Under the pieces are notes generated by a model, which did no database searches, was not told the DNA's origin, and worked only from the letters and a program-made list of their open reading frames with translations. The position numbers and the translations under genes were made by a program. Source: Acidithrix ferrooxidans (lineage in GTDB: Bacteria > Actinomycetota > Acidimicrobiia > Acidimicrobiales > Acidimicrobiaceae). Taken from it: DNA of 64,000 nucleotides. Location of the stretch: assembly GCF_000949295.1 (NCBI RefSeq), contig NZ_JXYS01000001.1, forward strand, positions 1-64,000, in the 5' to 3' direction. This document shows, piece after piece, positions 38,803-48,808 of the stretch; positions within the stretch are counted from its first letter, which is position 1; every line of letters begins with the position of its first letter.

Positions 38803-41457
38803 TTGTTCAGATTGGAGGTTGAGACCCTGAAAAGCACTGGTGAAACCCGTAAAAAAGCAAGTTCGAGCCGTATTATCCAGGAGCCAAAGCCGATAGCAAA
38901 GCGATCTTCGGGGTCGACTTCAAAGAGCAGGGCAACCTCTCCTCGAACGTCAGCCATAGCCACTGTCCCTTCAAAGGGATCATCAACCAGCAATAGGCGT
39001 CCTGCTCATTTGCGTGCCAGAAGGACAGAGGCCGATGTAGCAGGTTTGATCATTCTTGGTGGCGTTATCTTTGGACTACTCTCTCTCTTTTCAGTACTAG
39101 GTGGAGTTGGAACTTCGTTTGATCATCTCTTCGCCGCGGCCTTTGGCTATGGAAGGGTCTTGTTCTACGCTTATATCGGATATTATGGACTGGTGCTTGT
39201 CTTAGATATAAGGCCATCGCTCAAGCGTCGGTATCTATCTAGCGGGGCACTTACAATAGTGACTTTGTTGGCCTTTTCCTCCTTTTTGATCTTTGAGCTT
39301 CTACATCCTCATCGCAATCCATCATTAGCGGAGCGAGGCGGCCTTATCGGGTGGTATACCTTTCGAGGCATTGCCGCATTGGTCTCTCCCGGTGGCGCTG
39401 GTATATTAATCTTTGTCGTAGTTGTCTTTTCTCTTTTGGATCTTTTTGGCCATTCCCCAATCGCTATCGTTCGGCGTTATCGCCACCGTATTGCTCGCCA
39501 TTTCAACGACGGATCCGACGCCAGAGAGATTCAAGGAGCGCCCTTGTCCTTGGACGAGCCACACACTAGCTCGCCTCCTCTGGTGCATAAGCCAACTAGG
39601 TCTAGATCTCGATCTAGGATGCCATCGGTTCCGGTATATGACTACGCCGAGGATTCTCTATCGAATGAGGCTTATTTAGGGGCTGATCGGGGAAGCAAGG
39701 ATCTTGGAAATCCTGAATCAAAGGTCATAAACATACCGGTGCCGCCGTTAGAAGCTGTGGCCGAGGGGTCGGATTCACAAGAGCTAGATGAAGAGCTGCT
39801 ACTTGGGGGCTCAAATGCAGATGCTTTCGACTCCTCTCCAGCCGATGAGGATCTGGATAGCCAAGATGGGGTTGCTCAGGACTTTGACGAAAAGGCAGAT
39901 GAGCGAGTTGTCGCGTGGAAGCTGCCTCCGGGTAATATTTTACGTCGTTCAGCGGTCCGCGCCTTAGACAAAGATGAACTTTGGAAGCGTGGTCGTATTT
40001 TATGCGACGCCCTAGCAACCCATAAGGTAGAGACTTCACTGGTTGGAATGACTGTGGGTCCTACTGTAACTCGTTACGAGTTGGAACTTGGTGCGGGCGT
40101 CAAGGTGGCTCGTGTGACATCTTTAAACAAAGATATTGCTTATGCCATGGCGGCGGCCGATGTCCGAATATTGGCGCCTATTCCAGGTAGGAGTGCCATT
40201 GGGGTGGAAGTCCCAAATGAGCGCAGAGTAATTGTTGCATTGGGTGACGTTCTTGGCGCTCCAGAGGCGGCGGCTAATTTGCACCCTCTAGCTGTGGCTA
40301 TTGGTCGAGATATCTCGGGCAAGGCGACATTGGCGAATCTCGCAGAGATGCCTCACGTTCTGATAGCCGGGTCGACCGGTTCTGGTAAGTCTTCTTGTTT
40401 GAATTCTATTCTGACCTCAATCCTGATGCGTTCCACCCCAGATGAAGTTCGGATGATTCTGATCGACCCAAAGAGGGTAGAGCTAGGTCAATATAATGGT
40501 GTCCCGCACCTTCTGACTCCTGTGGTCACCAATCCCAAAAAGGCGGCGAACGCCTTAGCCTGGGCGGTCAAGGAGATGGAGCAGCGCTATGATCTCCTAT
40601 CTGAGCTTGGTGCTCGAGATATCGTGGGTTACAACCAGATAGTCGAAAACCTTCAGAGGGAGGCCTCTGAAGAAGATAAAGCGGATTTGCCGTTCGTTGA
40701 TGCTGCAAATGAGACCTCATCCGAGATTGAGTTGGGTCCATCTCCATTGTTCGATTCCATCAAAGAGAAGTCCTATCGCCACCTTCCTTACATCGTTGTT
40801 GTCGTTGATGAGCTCAATGATCTAATGATGGTAGCCGCTAGGGACGTAGAAGAGTCGATCTGTCGTATTGCTCAGATGGCTAGAGCCGTCGGAATCCATC
40901 TGGTGATTGCCACTCAACGTCCTAGCGTAGATGTGATTACGGGGTTGATAAAGGCCAACATCCCCTCTCGTATGGCCTTTTCTGTCTCATCCTTGGCGGA
41001 TTCGAGAGTCATCTTGGACCAACCAGGAGCTGAAAGATTGATCGGTAAGGGTGACATGTTGATGCTAGGAGCATCAACGTCTCACCCCCAGAGGCTTCAA
41101 GCTCCGTGGGTCGCGGAAGAGGAGATTCGCAAGGTAGTAGCTTCCTGGATTCGACAGGGTAGAACCAGCTTTGTAGGTGACTTCGAAGTGGTTGAGACTA
41201 CAAGCGACAGTTCCGATTCCAAAGAGGATGAGGACGAATTGTTCATGGCAGCGTTGGAGCTAGTTGTTAGCTCTCAACTCGGGTCCACCTCAATGCTCCA
41301 GAGAAAGTTGCGGGTCGGGTTTTCACGCGCCGGTCGCCTTATGGATTTGCTTGAGCGTAGGGGTATTGTCGGCCCGCTAGAGGGCTCGAAGCCGAGAGTG
41401 GTATTGATGGGTAAAGAGGAGTTTGAGAGTTACAAAGATCAGCGACTGATAGGTTAG
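38803..41457 (+). CDS. ftsK: DNA translocase FtsK
   Basis: Septal DNA pump that drives chromosome segregation and Xer recombination. 884 residues from the TTG: basic N-tail (about 1-80), four transmembrane helices (about 85-220), an acidic Ser/Asp linker (to about 365), the alpha/beta RecA-like motor with GSTGSGKSSCLNS (about 522), DPKRVELGQYNGVPHLLTP and VVVDELNDLMMV, and a C-terminal gamma winged helix (MLQRKLRVGFSRAGRLMDLLE). The TTG at 38803 has no RBS, while GGAGG (38814-38818) lies 8 bases before an in-frame CTG at 38827, which may be the real start. The partner Xer is at 8.7 kb. Confidence 0.94.
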   Translation: MFRLEVETLKSTGETRKKASSSRIIQEPKPIAKRSSGSTSKSRATSPRTSAIATVPSKGSSTSNRRPAHLRARRTEADVAGLIILGGVIFGLLSLFSVLGGVGTSFDHLFAAAFGYGRVLFYAYIGYYGLVLVLDIRPSLKRRYLSSGALTIVTLLAFSSFLIFELLHPHRNPSLAERGGLIGWYTFRGIAALVSPGGAGILIFVVVVFSLLDLFGHSPIAIVRRYRHRIARHFNDGSDAREIQGAPLSLDEPHTSSPPLVHKPTRSRSRSRMPSVPVYDYAEDSLSNEAYLGADRGSKDLGNPESKVINIPVPPLEAVAEGSDSQELDEELLLGGSNADAFDSSPADEDLDSQDGVAQDFDEKADERVVAWKLPPGNILRRSAVRALDKDELWKRGRILCDALATHKVETSLVGMTVGPTVTRYELELGAGVKVARVTSLNKDIAYAMAAADVRILAPIPGRSAIGVEVPNERRVIVALGDVLGAPEAAANLHPLAVAIGRDISGKATLANLAEMPHVLIAGSTGSGKSSCLNSILTSILMRSTPDEVRMILIDPKRVELGQYNGVPHLLTPVVTNPKKAANALAWAVKEMEQRYDLLSELGARDIVGYNQIVENLQREASEEDKADLPFVDAANETSSEIELGPSPLFDSIKEKSYRHLPYIVVVVDELNDLMMVAARDVEESICRIAQMARAVGIHLVIATQRPSVDVITGLIKANIPSRMAFSVSSLADSRVILDQPGAERLIGKGDMLMLGASTSHPQRLQAPWVAEEEIRKVVASWIRQGRTSFVGDFEVVETTSDSSDSKEDEDELFMAALELVVSSQLGSTSMLQRKLRVGFSRAGRLMDLLERRGIVGPLEGSKPRVVLMGKEEFESYKDQRLIG

Positions 41458-41670
41458 CTCCTGGGTGATTCTGGTTAATTACTTTTGATGATTACACCAG
41501 CTCAAGAATGGCTATTAGCTATCTTTTTGGTTAGTTGGCTCCAAAGCTATGAACCAGATCTTCCAACTTCAATTATCCTATTTCATCGGAGAAGTTCAAT
41601 TTGTAGCGGTTCGTAGGACGACCTTTTCAATTGAATTTTTTATTTTTTTAATTTAGATGGGATTCGGTAG

Positions 41671-42978
41671 TTGGGTAGAAACGATTCATGGGTGCCTCGT
41701 GCTAAAACATCAGGCGGAGGTTACGGCTATTATCGAAGAGATCGTGCCAGGGGAGCTAAGAGATTACTAATTGGGCTGCTTGTGATCTTGGTTTTAGTTG
41801 GTGCCCTAGGGGCGTTTCAGCTTCTTAGAACGCCTCCCCAACCAAAATTAACGACATCGATCTCCTCCAGCCAGGCTATCGCGGGCCCCGCTCCAACTCT
41901 TACATGGCCATCTCAAGGCGCGGCAGACGTTGGATTGGAAGGAGTGGGCAGTGTTGGAAATCACGGGACAAAGACTCCGATAGGGTTGGCTTCGGTGGCT
42001 AAGATAATCACAGCCTTGGTTATCATCCATGATCACCCTCTCGCTGTGGGCGCCCAGGGGCCCAATCTTACTGTAACTCCAGGCGATGTGAGCAACTATC
42101 AATCCATGCTTGCCGCTCAGGATTCGGTGATGGCTGTCGTTTCTGGTGAAGTTCTAACGGAGTATCAGGCGCTTGAAGCGCTCTTGATCCCCTCTGCTGA
42201 TAATGTGGCTAGCCTTTTGGCTCAGTGGGATGCCGGCTCTATAAGTGCCTTTACTCAGAAGATGAATCAGATGGCTGCCTCGTTGGGCATGAAGAATTCG
42301 AAGTACGTCGATCCGAGTGGATTGGATTCCAATACAGCAGGTACCGCTCCGGATCAACTTCGTGCGGCTCAAGCTCTACTAGCCAATCCGGTCTTGGCTC
42401 AGATTGTGGCGATGCCCCAGGCTACTCTACCGGTAGCTGGAGTCGTCTATAATGTGAATGGACTTGTGGGCCACGACAATATCACTGGAGTAAAGACAGG
42501 CTCCACGCCAGCGGGTGGTAACTTTGTATTTTCTGGAACCACTACACTTCCAGCGAACCCCGCCCTGCCTCGAAGTGTTAGTTCGAATCCTCAGGTAATT
42601 GGGGTGATCTTGGGACAACAGGGCTACACCCCGCTTCCTACCGCGCTATCTGCAGGAAAAGCATTGCTTGATTCTTTTCGGAAGATTCCCAAGAATATCA
42701 AAGTTATCAACCAGGGTGCGATTGTCGGTTCGATCTCGGCCCCGGGACAGAGCGCGGTTTCAGTCGTTACCGCCGCCTCAATATCATTGGTTGGATGGCC
42801 CGGACTGACAGTTCGATACAGGGTCCAAACGTTGAAGAATTTGCCCTCCTCCTTTGGTAGTGGCTTCAAGGTTGGGACCTTGACCGCGACAATCGGTTCG
42901 GAGAGCGCTAGTGTAAATCTCATTGTCAACGGTAGCGTAAAGGCCCCTACAATAGCTTGGAGATTGCGAAGACTTTAG
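41671..42978 (+). CDS. D-alanyl-D-alanine carboxypeptidase (peptidase S11, PBP5-like)
   Basis: Peptidoglycan-trimming serine peptidase. 435 residues: basic cytoplasmic start, one membrane anchor (about 30-52), extracellular catalytic domain with SVAK (Ser108, Lys111), SADN (Ser175) and KTGS (Lys275), the complete S-x-x-K / S-x-N / K-T-G set. The C-terminal about 100 residues form a separate beta-rich domain. TTG start at 41671 with only a weak GGGA RBS. Stands alone between ftsK and thrB. Confidence 0.87.
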   Translation: MGRNDSWVPRAKTSGGGYGYYRRDRARGAKRLLIGLLVILVLVGALGAFQLLRTPPQPKLTTSISSSQAIAGPAPTLTWPSQGAADVGLEGVGSVGNHGTKTPIGLASVAKIITALVIIHDHPLAVGAQGPNLTVTPGDVSNYQSMLAAQDSVMAVVSGEVLTEYQALEALLIPSADNVASLLAQWDAGSISAFTQKMNQMAASLGMKNSKYVDPSGLDSNTAGTAPDQLRAAQALLANPVLAQIVAMPQATLPVAGVVYNVNGLVGHDNITGVKTGSTPAGGNFVFSGTTTLPANPALPRSVSSNPQVIGVILGQQGYTPLPTALSAGKALLDSFRKIPKNIKVINQGAIVGSISAPGQSAVSVVTAASISLVGWPGLTVRYRVQTLKNLPSSFGSGFKVGTLTATIGSESASVNLIVNGSVKAPTIAWRLRRL

Positions 42979-43182
42979 GGGACGTTGTGGCGGTCGGCAG
43001 ATATTATCAGTTATGATTTTCTTCAATGTGATGGCTAAGTAGACATCGTATCATTTCCAGTTTCTTTCAAATCGCGATCCTATCTTCATCAACAGCTAGC
43101 CCTCTTTAGGTAAATATGGGCTATTAACTAAGTAAGGATTGGCCCACATATTGAGTTTCCTAGGTCAAGAGGTTGATTTTTC

Positions 43183-44067
43183 ATGAAGGTAAGGGTACCG
43201 GCTTCGAGTGCCAATTTGGGTCCAGGTTTTGATGTTCTTGGGTTGGCACTGTCGATCTATGTAACGGTAGAAGTGAACGAAGCAGAGAGCCTTTCTATAG
43301 TCTCTAGTGGCTTTGGTTTTGATGTGCCAAACAATGCAAGCCATTTGGCGGCGGTTGTTGCTCAAGAAGTTCTAGGCCATAGCAATGTTTCTATAGAGAT
43401 TGATTCTCAGATTCCCCTGGCTCGAGGTTTAGGTTCGTCGGCAGCACTGTCTGTTGCTGTTGCAGGAGCCTGTGGAGCCTATGATGCTTTTGTAGTTGGC
43501 AGTGATTTTGATGGTCACTGTGAGAACGCAGCGGCTAGTTACTTTGGTGGGTTGGTAGCAGGGAGCAGGGTTGGAGACTCTTGGGAGGCTATCTCCATTC
43601 CTATTGATCCCCGGTACGGGGTCATTATTGTGGTTCCAGAGATTGAGATACCTACTAAAGATGCTCGAGCAGTTCTTCCTAAATCCATTGCCTTTGGTGA
43701 CGCCGTCTTTAATCTAGGGCGTATGGCTTTGCTGATGGGCGGTCTAGCAAATATTGAGGCGATGCGATTTGAATTTGGAGAGGATAAGTTGCACGAACCA
43801 TATCGTGAGGTTATATTCCCTGGGGCGATTACCATCAAAGAGATACTTGGCGATAACGGTGCACTTCTCGCCACCTGGTCCGGCGCGGGAAGTTCAATGA
43901 TTGGGCTATTCGATCGATATGACATTGCAACCTCTATCTCGACGATCCGTGATGAACTAGCTTCGGCGAATGTTGCGGCTGAGGTGTTTGACGTAGCGAT
44001 AGATACCGAGGGAATCTGTTTTTTGGAGGATCTTGACGATCCAGATGATCTCGACGATCGAAGCTAA
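43183..44067 (+). CDS. thrB: Homoserine kinase
   Basis: GHMP kinase that phosphorylates homoserine for threonine synthesis. 294 residues: MKVRVPASSANLGPGFDVLG at the N-terminus, the ATP loop PLARGLGSSAALS (about 77-89) and a GHMP-C part with TWSGAGSSMIGLF. ATG with AGAGG upstream. Ends in an Asp-rich tail (DDPDDLDDRS). Found here without thrA or thrC, directly before rimO (10-bp gap), an unusual neighbour. Confidence 0.9.
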   Translation: MKVRVPASSANLGPGFDVLGLALSIYVTVEVNEAESLSIVSSGFGFDVPNNASHLAAVVAQEVLGHSNVSIEIDSQIPLARGLGSSAALSVAVAGACGAYDAFVVGSDFDGHCENAAASYFGGLVAGSRVGDSWEAISIPIDPRYGVIIVVPEIEIPTKDARAVLPKSIAFGDAVFNLGRMALLMGGLANIEAMRFEFGEDKLHEPYREVIFPGAITIKEILGDNGALLATWSGAGSSMIGLFDRYDIATSISTIRDELASANVAAEVFDVAIDTEGICFLEDLDDPDDLDDRS

Positions 44068-44076
44068 GGGCGATTT

Positions 44077-45417
44077 ATGACAAAGAAGGTAAATGAGAGC
44101 ATCTGGATCGAGACACTCGGTTGCGCTAAGAATGAGGTAGATTCTCAGAAGTTGCACTTTCGAGCTCAAGGTTTGGGTTACGAAAGCGCCAAGACAATCA
44201 AGGATGCATCCATGGTTGTGATAAATACTTGTGCCTTTATAGAGGCTGCGAGGGCGGAATCTATCTCAGTGATCTTAGATGCCCTAGAAGATAAGGCAAA
44301 AGAGGCCAAGATCGTTGTGACCGGTTGCATGGCAGAGCGCTACAGGCAGGAATTGACTGACGCTCTTCCAGAGGTTGATCTAATAGTTGGCTTTGGCGAG
44401 GAATTTATGCATCACGAGACCTCTGGCATAGAGGGCTCTTCTATTAAGATCTCAAAGACTAGACGCAAAGGGGCGCCATCGATGGATCTCGATCGCTCCT
44501 TTGACCTATTGAATCTGCCAATTGGTCCTAGCAATAGCCCTTTTTCATACCTCAAAGTAGCTGAGGGTTGTGACCGCAAGTGTGGATTTTGCGCAATTCC
44601 ATCTTTTCGAGGCAAGCAACAAAGCCGAGACTTTGATGACTTGGTAGCGGAGGCTGAGACTTTAGCTTCTCCAGAGATTATCGTTATCGCTCAGGATTTG
44701 GCTAGTTATGGCAGGGATCTATACGGCAGCGCTCGGTTGGTTGAACTGGTTCGGGAGTTGATGGATAAGATAGAATGGGTTCGCCTTTTGTACCTCTATC
44801 CGAGTCAGCTGAACTCTGAGCTTATTGATTTGATAGGTTCATCTAGAGTAAATTATTTTGATCTTTCTCTACAACATGTTTCAAAGACGCTTTTGAGACA
44901 AATGCGTCGACCGGGATCTGGTTCTGAGTTTTTAGAGAAGATTAGAAGGATTCGCGAGCTTTACCCAAGTGCAGTCTTTCGAAGCAATTTTATCATCGGA
45001 TATCCTGGTGAGACTGAGGATGATCACGACGAATTGCTTGAATTTATTGAGGCTGCCCAGCTGGACTGGGTTGGATTTTTTGGCTATTCCAAAGAGCAAG
45101 GGACCTATGCTGACTCCTTAGAGGGCCAAATCCCAAGTGAGGTTATAGTAGATCGACTCGCACAGGTATCCCAAGCTCAGGAGGCGATCACGGCCCTTAG
45201 GCGACGCTCTCATATTGGACGCCAGCTTGAGGTCGTGGTCCAGAGTAAAGGGGTTGGTCGCTCATATATGGAGTCGCCTGAGATTGATGGTCTGATCGTC
45301 GTTCCATCAAATCTTAAGGTAGGCTCTTTACAATTGGTGAAAATCCTAGATTGTATCGGGTTAGACCTTGTTGGTGAGCCAGTTGAGGTTGTTTCGGACA
45401 AGGAGAGCGGGAGATAG
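44077..45417 (+). CDS. rimO: Ribosomal protein S12 methylthiotransferase RimO
   Basis: Radical-SAM enzyme that methylthiolates Asp in S12. 446 residues: UPF0004 N-domain with TLGCAKNEVDSQ, NTCAFI and TGCMAERY (three cluster Cys), radical-SAM CxxxCxxC at 165-172 (CDRKCGFC), IGYPGETEDDHDELL and a TRAM domain at the end. The CAKN.VDSE-like motif separates RimO from MiaB, which is also present at 51 kb. ATG with AAGGG upstream. Confidence 0.93.
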   Translation: MTKKVNESIWIETLGCAKNEVDSQKLHFRAQGLGYESAKTIKDASMVVINTCAFIEAARAESISVILDALEDKAKEAKIVVTGCMAERYRQELTDALPEVDLIVGFGEEFMHHETSGIEGSSIKISKTRRKGAPSMDLDRSFDLLNLPIGPSNSPFSYLKVAEGCDRKCGFCAIPSFRGKQQSRDFDDLVAEAETLASPEIIVIAQDLASYGRDLYGSARLVELVRELMDKIEWVRLLYLYPSQLNSELIDLIGSSRVNYFDLSLQHVSKTLLRQMRRPGSGSEFLEKIRRIRELYPSAVFRSNFIIGYPGETEDDHDELLEFIEAAQLDWVGFFGYSKEQGTYADSLEGQIPSEVIVDRLAQVSQAQEAITALRRRSHIGRQLEVVVQSKGVGRSYMESPEIDGLIVVPSNLKVGSLQLVKILDCIGLDLVGEPVEVVSDKESGR

Positions 45418-45424
45418 TTTAGAG

Positions 45425-45985
45425 GTGTCGAGCTACACATTTGGACCTAGCGCAATTGCGACTCCGGCTAATATCATTACCGCGGTTAGGGTCGCATTCA
45501 CCCCAGTCATAGCAATATTATTTATTCATAAGGGGCCTTCCGTTTTAGTTGCTCTGCTGTGGGTCTTTGTCTCGGTGACAGACGGTGCTGACGGATGGTT
45601 GGCACGACGTCAAGGTACCACTCGATCTGGCGCTTTTTTAGACCCATTGGCAGACAAGATATTGGTCTTTGGCGTCTTCTTTGCAATTGTTGCTAAGGGA
45701 TATGCTTGGTGGTTGCCGATAGCAGTGATGGCCGTTCGGGAGGTTGCTATGTCGTATTACCGCGCACACCTGGGTCGGCGAGGAGTATCCGTACCAGCTC
45801 GGCCATTGGGCAAGGCTAAGACTGTGGCACAGCTATTGGCGATCTTTGTCATAGTCACTCCAGGAATCGGTGGATTGCGTGGTCCTCTTTCGGTCTCTTT
45901 GATTTGGATTGCAGCAGTTCTAGCATTGGTCTCAGGTTATTTTTATTTCATCGATGGATCTCACCCTGCGCCTAGGGCACTTTAG
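45425..45985 (+). CDS. pgsA: CDP-alcohol phosphatidyltransferase (phosphatidylglycerophosphate synthase)
   Basis: Joins CDP-diacylglycerol, the CdsA product, with glycerol 3-phosphate. 186 residues, several membrane helices. The family motif is complete: DGADGWLARRQGTTRSGAF followed by LDPLADK. GTG at 45425, 8 bp after rimO and with GGGAGA upstream, gives a normal N-terminus; the longer frame overlapping rimO is rejected. The rimO-pgsA-cinA order is typical of actinobacteria. Confidence 0.9.
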   Translation: MSSYTFGPSAIATPANIITAVRVAFTPVIAILFIHKGPSVLVALLWVFVSVTDGADGWLARRQGTTRSGAFLDPLADKILVFGVFFAIVAKGYAWWLPIAVMAVREVAMSYYRAHLGRRGVSVPARPLGKAKTVAQLLAIFVIVTPGIGGLRGPLSVSLIWIAAVLALVSGYFYFIDGSHPAPRAL

Positions 45986-46121
45986 AGATAATCTGGAGTC
46001 GTTTGCATTTTTTTTTCATTGTGATCCAATAGAGCTATGAGTTGCCAAATGTAAAGGCGATCAGCCTTTTGGTTTGTGGCTAGGTCTCTAAGGTTTTTGT
46101 TTTCTAAAGAAAGTAGCAAAG

Positions 46122-47363
46122 TTGCGCGTAGAGATCGTTGCGGTTGGAACTGAGTTGCTGTTGGGTCAAATTGTTGATACGAATTCAACTATGATCTCGC
46201 AAAGGCTCGCGGATGTTGGTTTGGACTGTTTCTTTCAAGCCAAGGTGGGAGATAACCTAGAGCGTATCAAGCTTGTCCTTCGTGACGCCCTTTCTCGAAG
46301 TGATGCGGTTATTGTCTGTGGTGGGCTTGGGCCAACCCAGGACGATATAACCAGGGAGGCTATCGCTGGCGTTATGGGTGTTCCCCTTGAGATGCATGAA
46401 GATATTGCTGAGTCTATCAAGGCGATCTTTTCGTCTAGGGGACGGACGATGTCTCAGAATAACCTACTCCAAGCCATGGTCCCTGTCGGAGCTAGTGCCA
46501 TAACTCAAGTGCGAGGTACCGCACCTGGACTGATAGCACCTGTAGGTAGAAAAGTAATCTATGCAGCACCTGGAGTTCCATACGAACTATCTGAGATGTT
46601 AGATCGTGCTATTATCCCTGATCTTTTGGAGCGCCAAGGTGACAAAGCAAGCATCGTCTCTCGTGTGATTCGATGTTGGGGTCTCTCAGAGTCGGCATTA
46701 GCTGAACGCCTTGATCCGCTTTTTCAAGAGATCGACTCAACTAAGGCTCCGATAACATTGGCCTTTTTGGCCAGCGGCATTGAGGGTATAAAGGTTCGCC
46801 TTAGTGCCCGGGCTGATACCAAAGAGGCGGCAAGTCAGGTGATAAGCCGATACGAGGCAAAGGTTCTTGAAGTCATTGGCGACCATGTCTTTGGCTATGA
46901 CGATACCACCATGGAGGCCGCTGTCGGTGAGTTACTTTTAGAGAGATCTCTCACCTTGGCTGTTGCGGAGTCTGTAACTGGAGGTTTAGTGGCATCTCGT
47001 ATCGTTGCGGTTCCAGGAGCATCGCGGTGGTTTAGGGGAGGTGTTGTGAGCTATGACACCGAGGTAAAGCGAACCCTATTGGGAGTAGTAGCCGACGATG
47101 TGATAACCGCCCAGGCCGTGATAGAGATGGCGATTGGGGTTCGATCGGCGATCAAAAGTGACGTCGGCTTAGCTTTTAGTGGAGTTGGGGGACCGGAGGG
47201 CGTTGGAGATCATGCCGTAGGAACTGTCTTTGTTGGGGTTGACCTTGGTGATGGAGCTCCTTTTGCCCATGAGCTAAAACTGCCGGGGGATCGCGAGCGA
47301 ATTCGACAGTTCTCAACAATCTCGGGTTTGGATCTGCTTCGTCGTCGGATACTCAAAGGGTAG
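46122..47363 (+). CDS. cinA: CinA-like competence/damage-inducible protein, nicotinamide-nucleotide amidase
   Basis: 413 residues with the two usual halves: N-terminal molybdopterin-binding-like (COG1058) domain, EIVAVGTELLLGQIVDTNS and GGLGPTQDDITREAIA, linked to ADP-ribose pyrophosphatase activity in relatives, and C-terminal CinA amidase, TLAVAESVTGGLVASRI with GVGGPEG, which deamidates NMN for NAD recycling. TTG start, weak purine-rich RBS. Often co-regulated with recA; here the two are separated by a minus-strand gene. Confidence 0.9.
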   Translation: MRVEIVAVGTELLLGQIVDTNSTMISQRLADVGLDCFFQAKVGDNLERIKLVLRDALSRSDAVIVCGGLGPTQDDITREAIAGVMGVPLEMHEDIAESIKAIFSSRGRTMSQNNLLQAMVPVGASAITQVRGTAPGLIAPVGRKVIYAAPGVPYELSEMLDRAIIPDLLERQGDKASIVSRVIRCWGLSESALAERLDPLFQEIDSTKAPITLAFLASGIEGIKVRLSARADTKEAASQVISRYEAKVLEVIGDHVFGYDDTTMEAAVGELLLERSLTLAVAESVTGGLVASRIVAVPGASRWFRGGVVSYDTEVKRTLLGVVADDVITAQAVIEMAIGVRSAIKSDVGLAFSGVGGPEGVGDHAVGTVFVGVDLGDGAPFAHELKLPGDRERIRQFSTISGLDLLRRRILKG

Positions 47364-47398
47364 CCACTCCTTTGAGTACTTAATAGATGTCTATTTGG

Positions 47399-48808
47399 TT
47401 ACGAGTCAAATCCATAGGCTAGGGCTCTGGTTGTTCTGAGCCACAGCCCCTCTTTGGCAGTGAGGTCTTCTCTGGCAAGAGCATGGCGTGTGACCTGGAC
47501 CGCTGCGTACCTAAAGGGTTCAGGGGGCAAGATTCTTGGCTTTGATTTCGTATATTTTAGGCCGAGTAGCTTTGAGTTTGGGTTGAATAAAAGGTCATTG
47601 GTGACCTGTGCGCCAAAGCGAGTAGCTGCTACTCCAAGGCCGGTGTAGCCGGTTGAATATGCAACTTTTTTATCGAATATGGTACCGAAAAATGGGGAAA
47701 ATCTAGTGCAGGTGTCTATGGCTCCGGACCAGGCGTGGCTAAATCCAATCCCCTCCAAGTTGGGAAATGTCACGAAGAATTGGTTGGCCAACTTCTCGTA
47801 TGTCTTTGGCCTCCATTCATAACCAGCGTCAAGTCTGCCTCCGTAGTGGTAGATCGCGTCGTATCCGCCCCAAAGTATGCGATTGTCAGACGTGAGGCGG
47901 CAGTAGTGAAATTGATTGGCGATATCTGAAAGTCCCCATCGTCCTTCCCACTTAATCTCTTCTAGTTGTGCCCTCTCTAATGGTTCGGTCATTAGAACAT
48001 AGTCGTAAACGGGCAGAATGTAACGGCGAATCTGAGGGTTCAACGAGGTCGCCACATTGGTGGCCAGAATTGCTTTGGATGAGATAACCTCCCCAAAGTC
48101 ACTTTGCAGATGCAGGCCACTACCCCTAGCTCGTAGCGAAGTGACTGGCGTATTTTCAAAGAATTCGATACCGAGCTCTATTGCATGGTTGTAGAGTCCG
48201 ATGCTAAGGCGATATGGATCAACGATTGCGGTTAGCTCCGGGTTGAAGATCGCCTCTTGATAGCCAGTGACATTGATCATTGATTTTGCATCTTTGGCAC
48301 TAAGGAGCTTCGCATTTTGACCATATCGGTTGCGAAGGTCCACTGTCTCTTTGAGGTCCTGATCTTTTCTAGTGGCAAATTCCAATGATCCAACTACTTG
48401 GTAGTCACACTCGATGGAGTTGTTCTCGATGAATTTGCCAATGGCTAGGAAGTTCTCAACCCCTAACTTTTCTAGATCATAGAGTTCGTCGTTAAATTGC
48501 GATTGTCCCTGCTCTAGGCCGTGTGTGAGGCTGTGTTGGACAAAGCCTCCATTTCGTCCACTTGCGCCACTTCCAATACTTTGCGCCTCTAAAACTGCGA
48601 CTCTAATTGCGGGGTTGGCCTCTTTTGCTAAAATTGCACTCCAAAGGCCGCTAAAGCCACCTCCTATGATTGCTAGGTCAACCCTGATTGAGGTCGTCAA
48701 TCTAGGCGAGGAGTATTCTTTCGGCCCTTGGTTGTCTATCCAGAATGGCCGATGTAGGGTCTTTGATAGCGATTGTGTGAATCTATTGTTCATTGGGGAT
48801 CTATGCAT
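47399..48808 (-). CDS. FAD-dependent oxidoreductase, DAO/PuuB-like amine oxidase
   Basis: 469 residues. Dinucleotide motif VDLAIIGGGFSGLWSAILA with the acidic end VAVLEAQ, then GSGASGRNGGFVQ, typical of the DadA/GlyOX/gamma-glutamylputrescine-oxidase group, and a C-terminal FAD contact STGYTGLGVAATRFGAQ. Family members oxidise secondary or primary amines to aldehyde or imine with hydrogen peroxide. Converges with cinA (35 bp). Substrate is unknown; an aldehyde dehydrogenase on the same strand at 55.5 kb could handle its product, but the IS and two core genes lie between. ATG at 48808 with AAAGGA about 10 bases upstream. Confidence 0.82.
   Translation of the reverse strand: MHRSPMNNRFTQSLSKTLHRPFWIDNQGPKEYSSPRLTTSIRVDLAIIGGGFSGLWSAILAKEANPAIRVAVLEAQSIGSGASGRNGGFVQHSLTHGLEQGQSQFNDELYDLEKLGVENFLAIGKFIENNSIECDYQVVGSLEFATRKDQDLKETVDLRNRYGQNAKLLSAKDAKSMINVTGYQEAIFNPELTAIVDPYRLSIGLYNHAIELGIEFFENTPVTSLRARGSGLHLQSDFGEVISSKAILATNVATSLNPQIRRYILPVYDYVLMTEPLERAQLEEIKWEGRWGLSDIANQFHYCRLTSDNRILWGGYDAIYHYGGRLDAGYEWRPKTYEKLANQFFVTFPNLEGIGFSHAWSGAIDTCTRFSPFFGTIFDKKVAYSTGYTGLGVAATRFGAQVTNDLLFNPNSKLLGLKYTKSKPRILPPEPFRYAAVQVTRHALAREDLTAKEGLWLRTTRALAYGFDS

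Noticed and set aside
45368-45424. Longer pgsA start inside rimO
   Set aside because: Would overlap rimO by 50 bases with no RBS; the GTG at 45425 has a GGGAGA RBS and gives the family's normal N-terminus.
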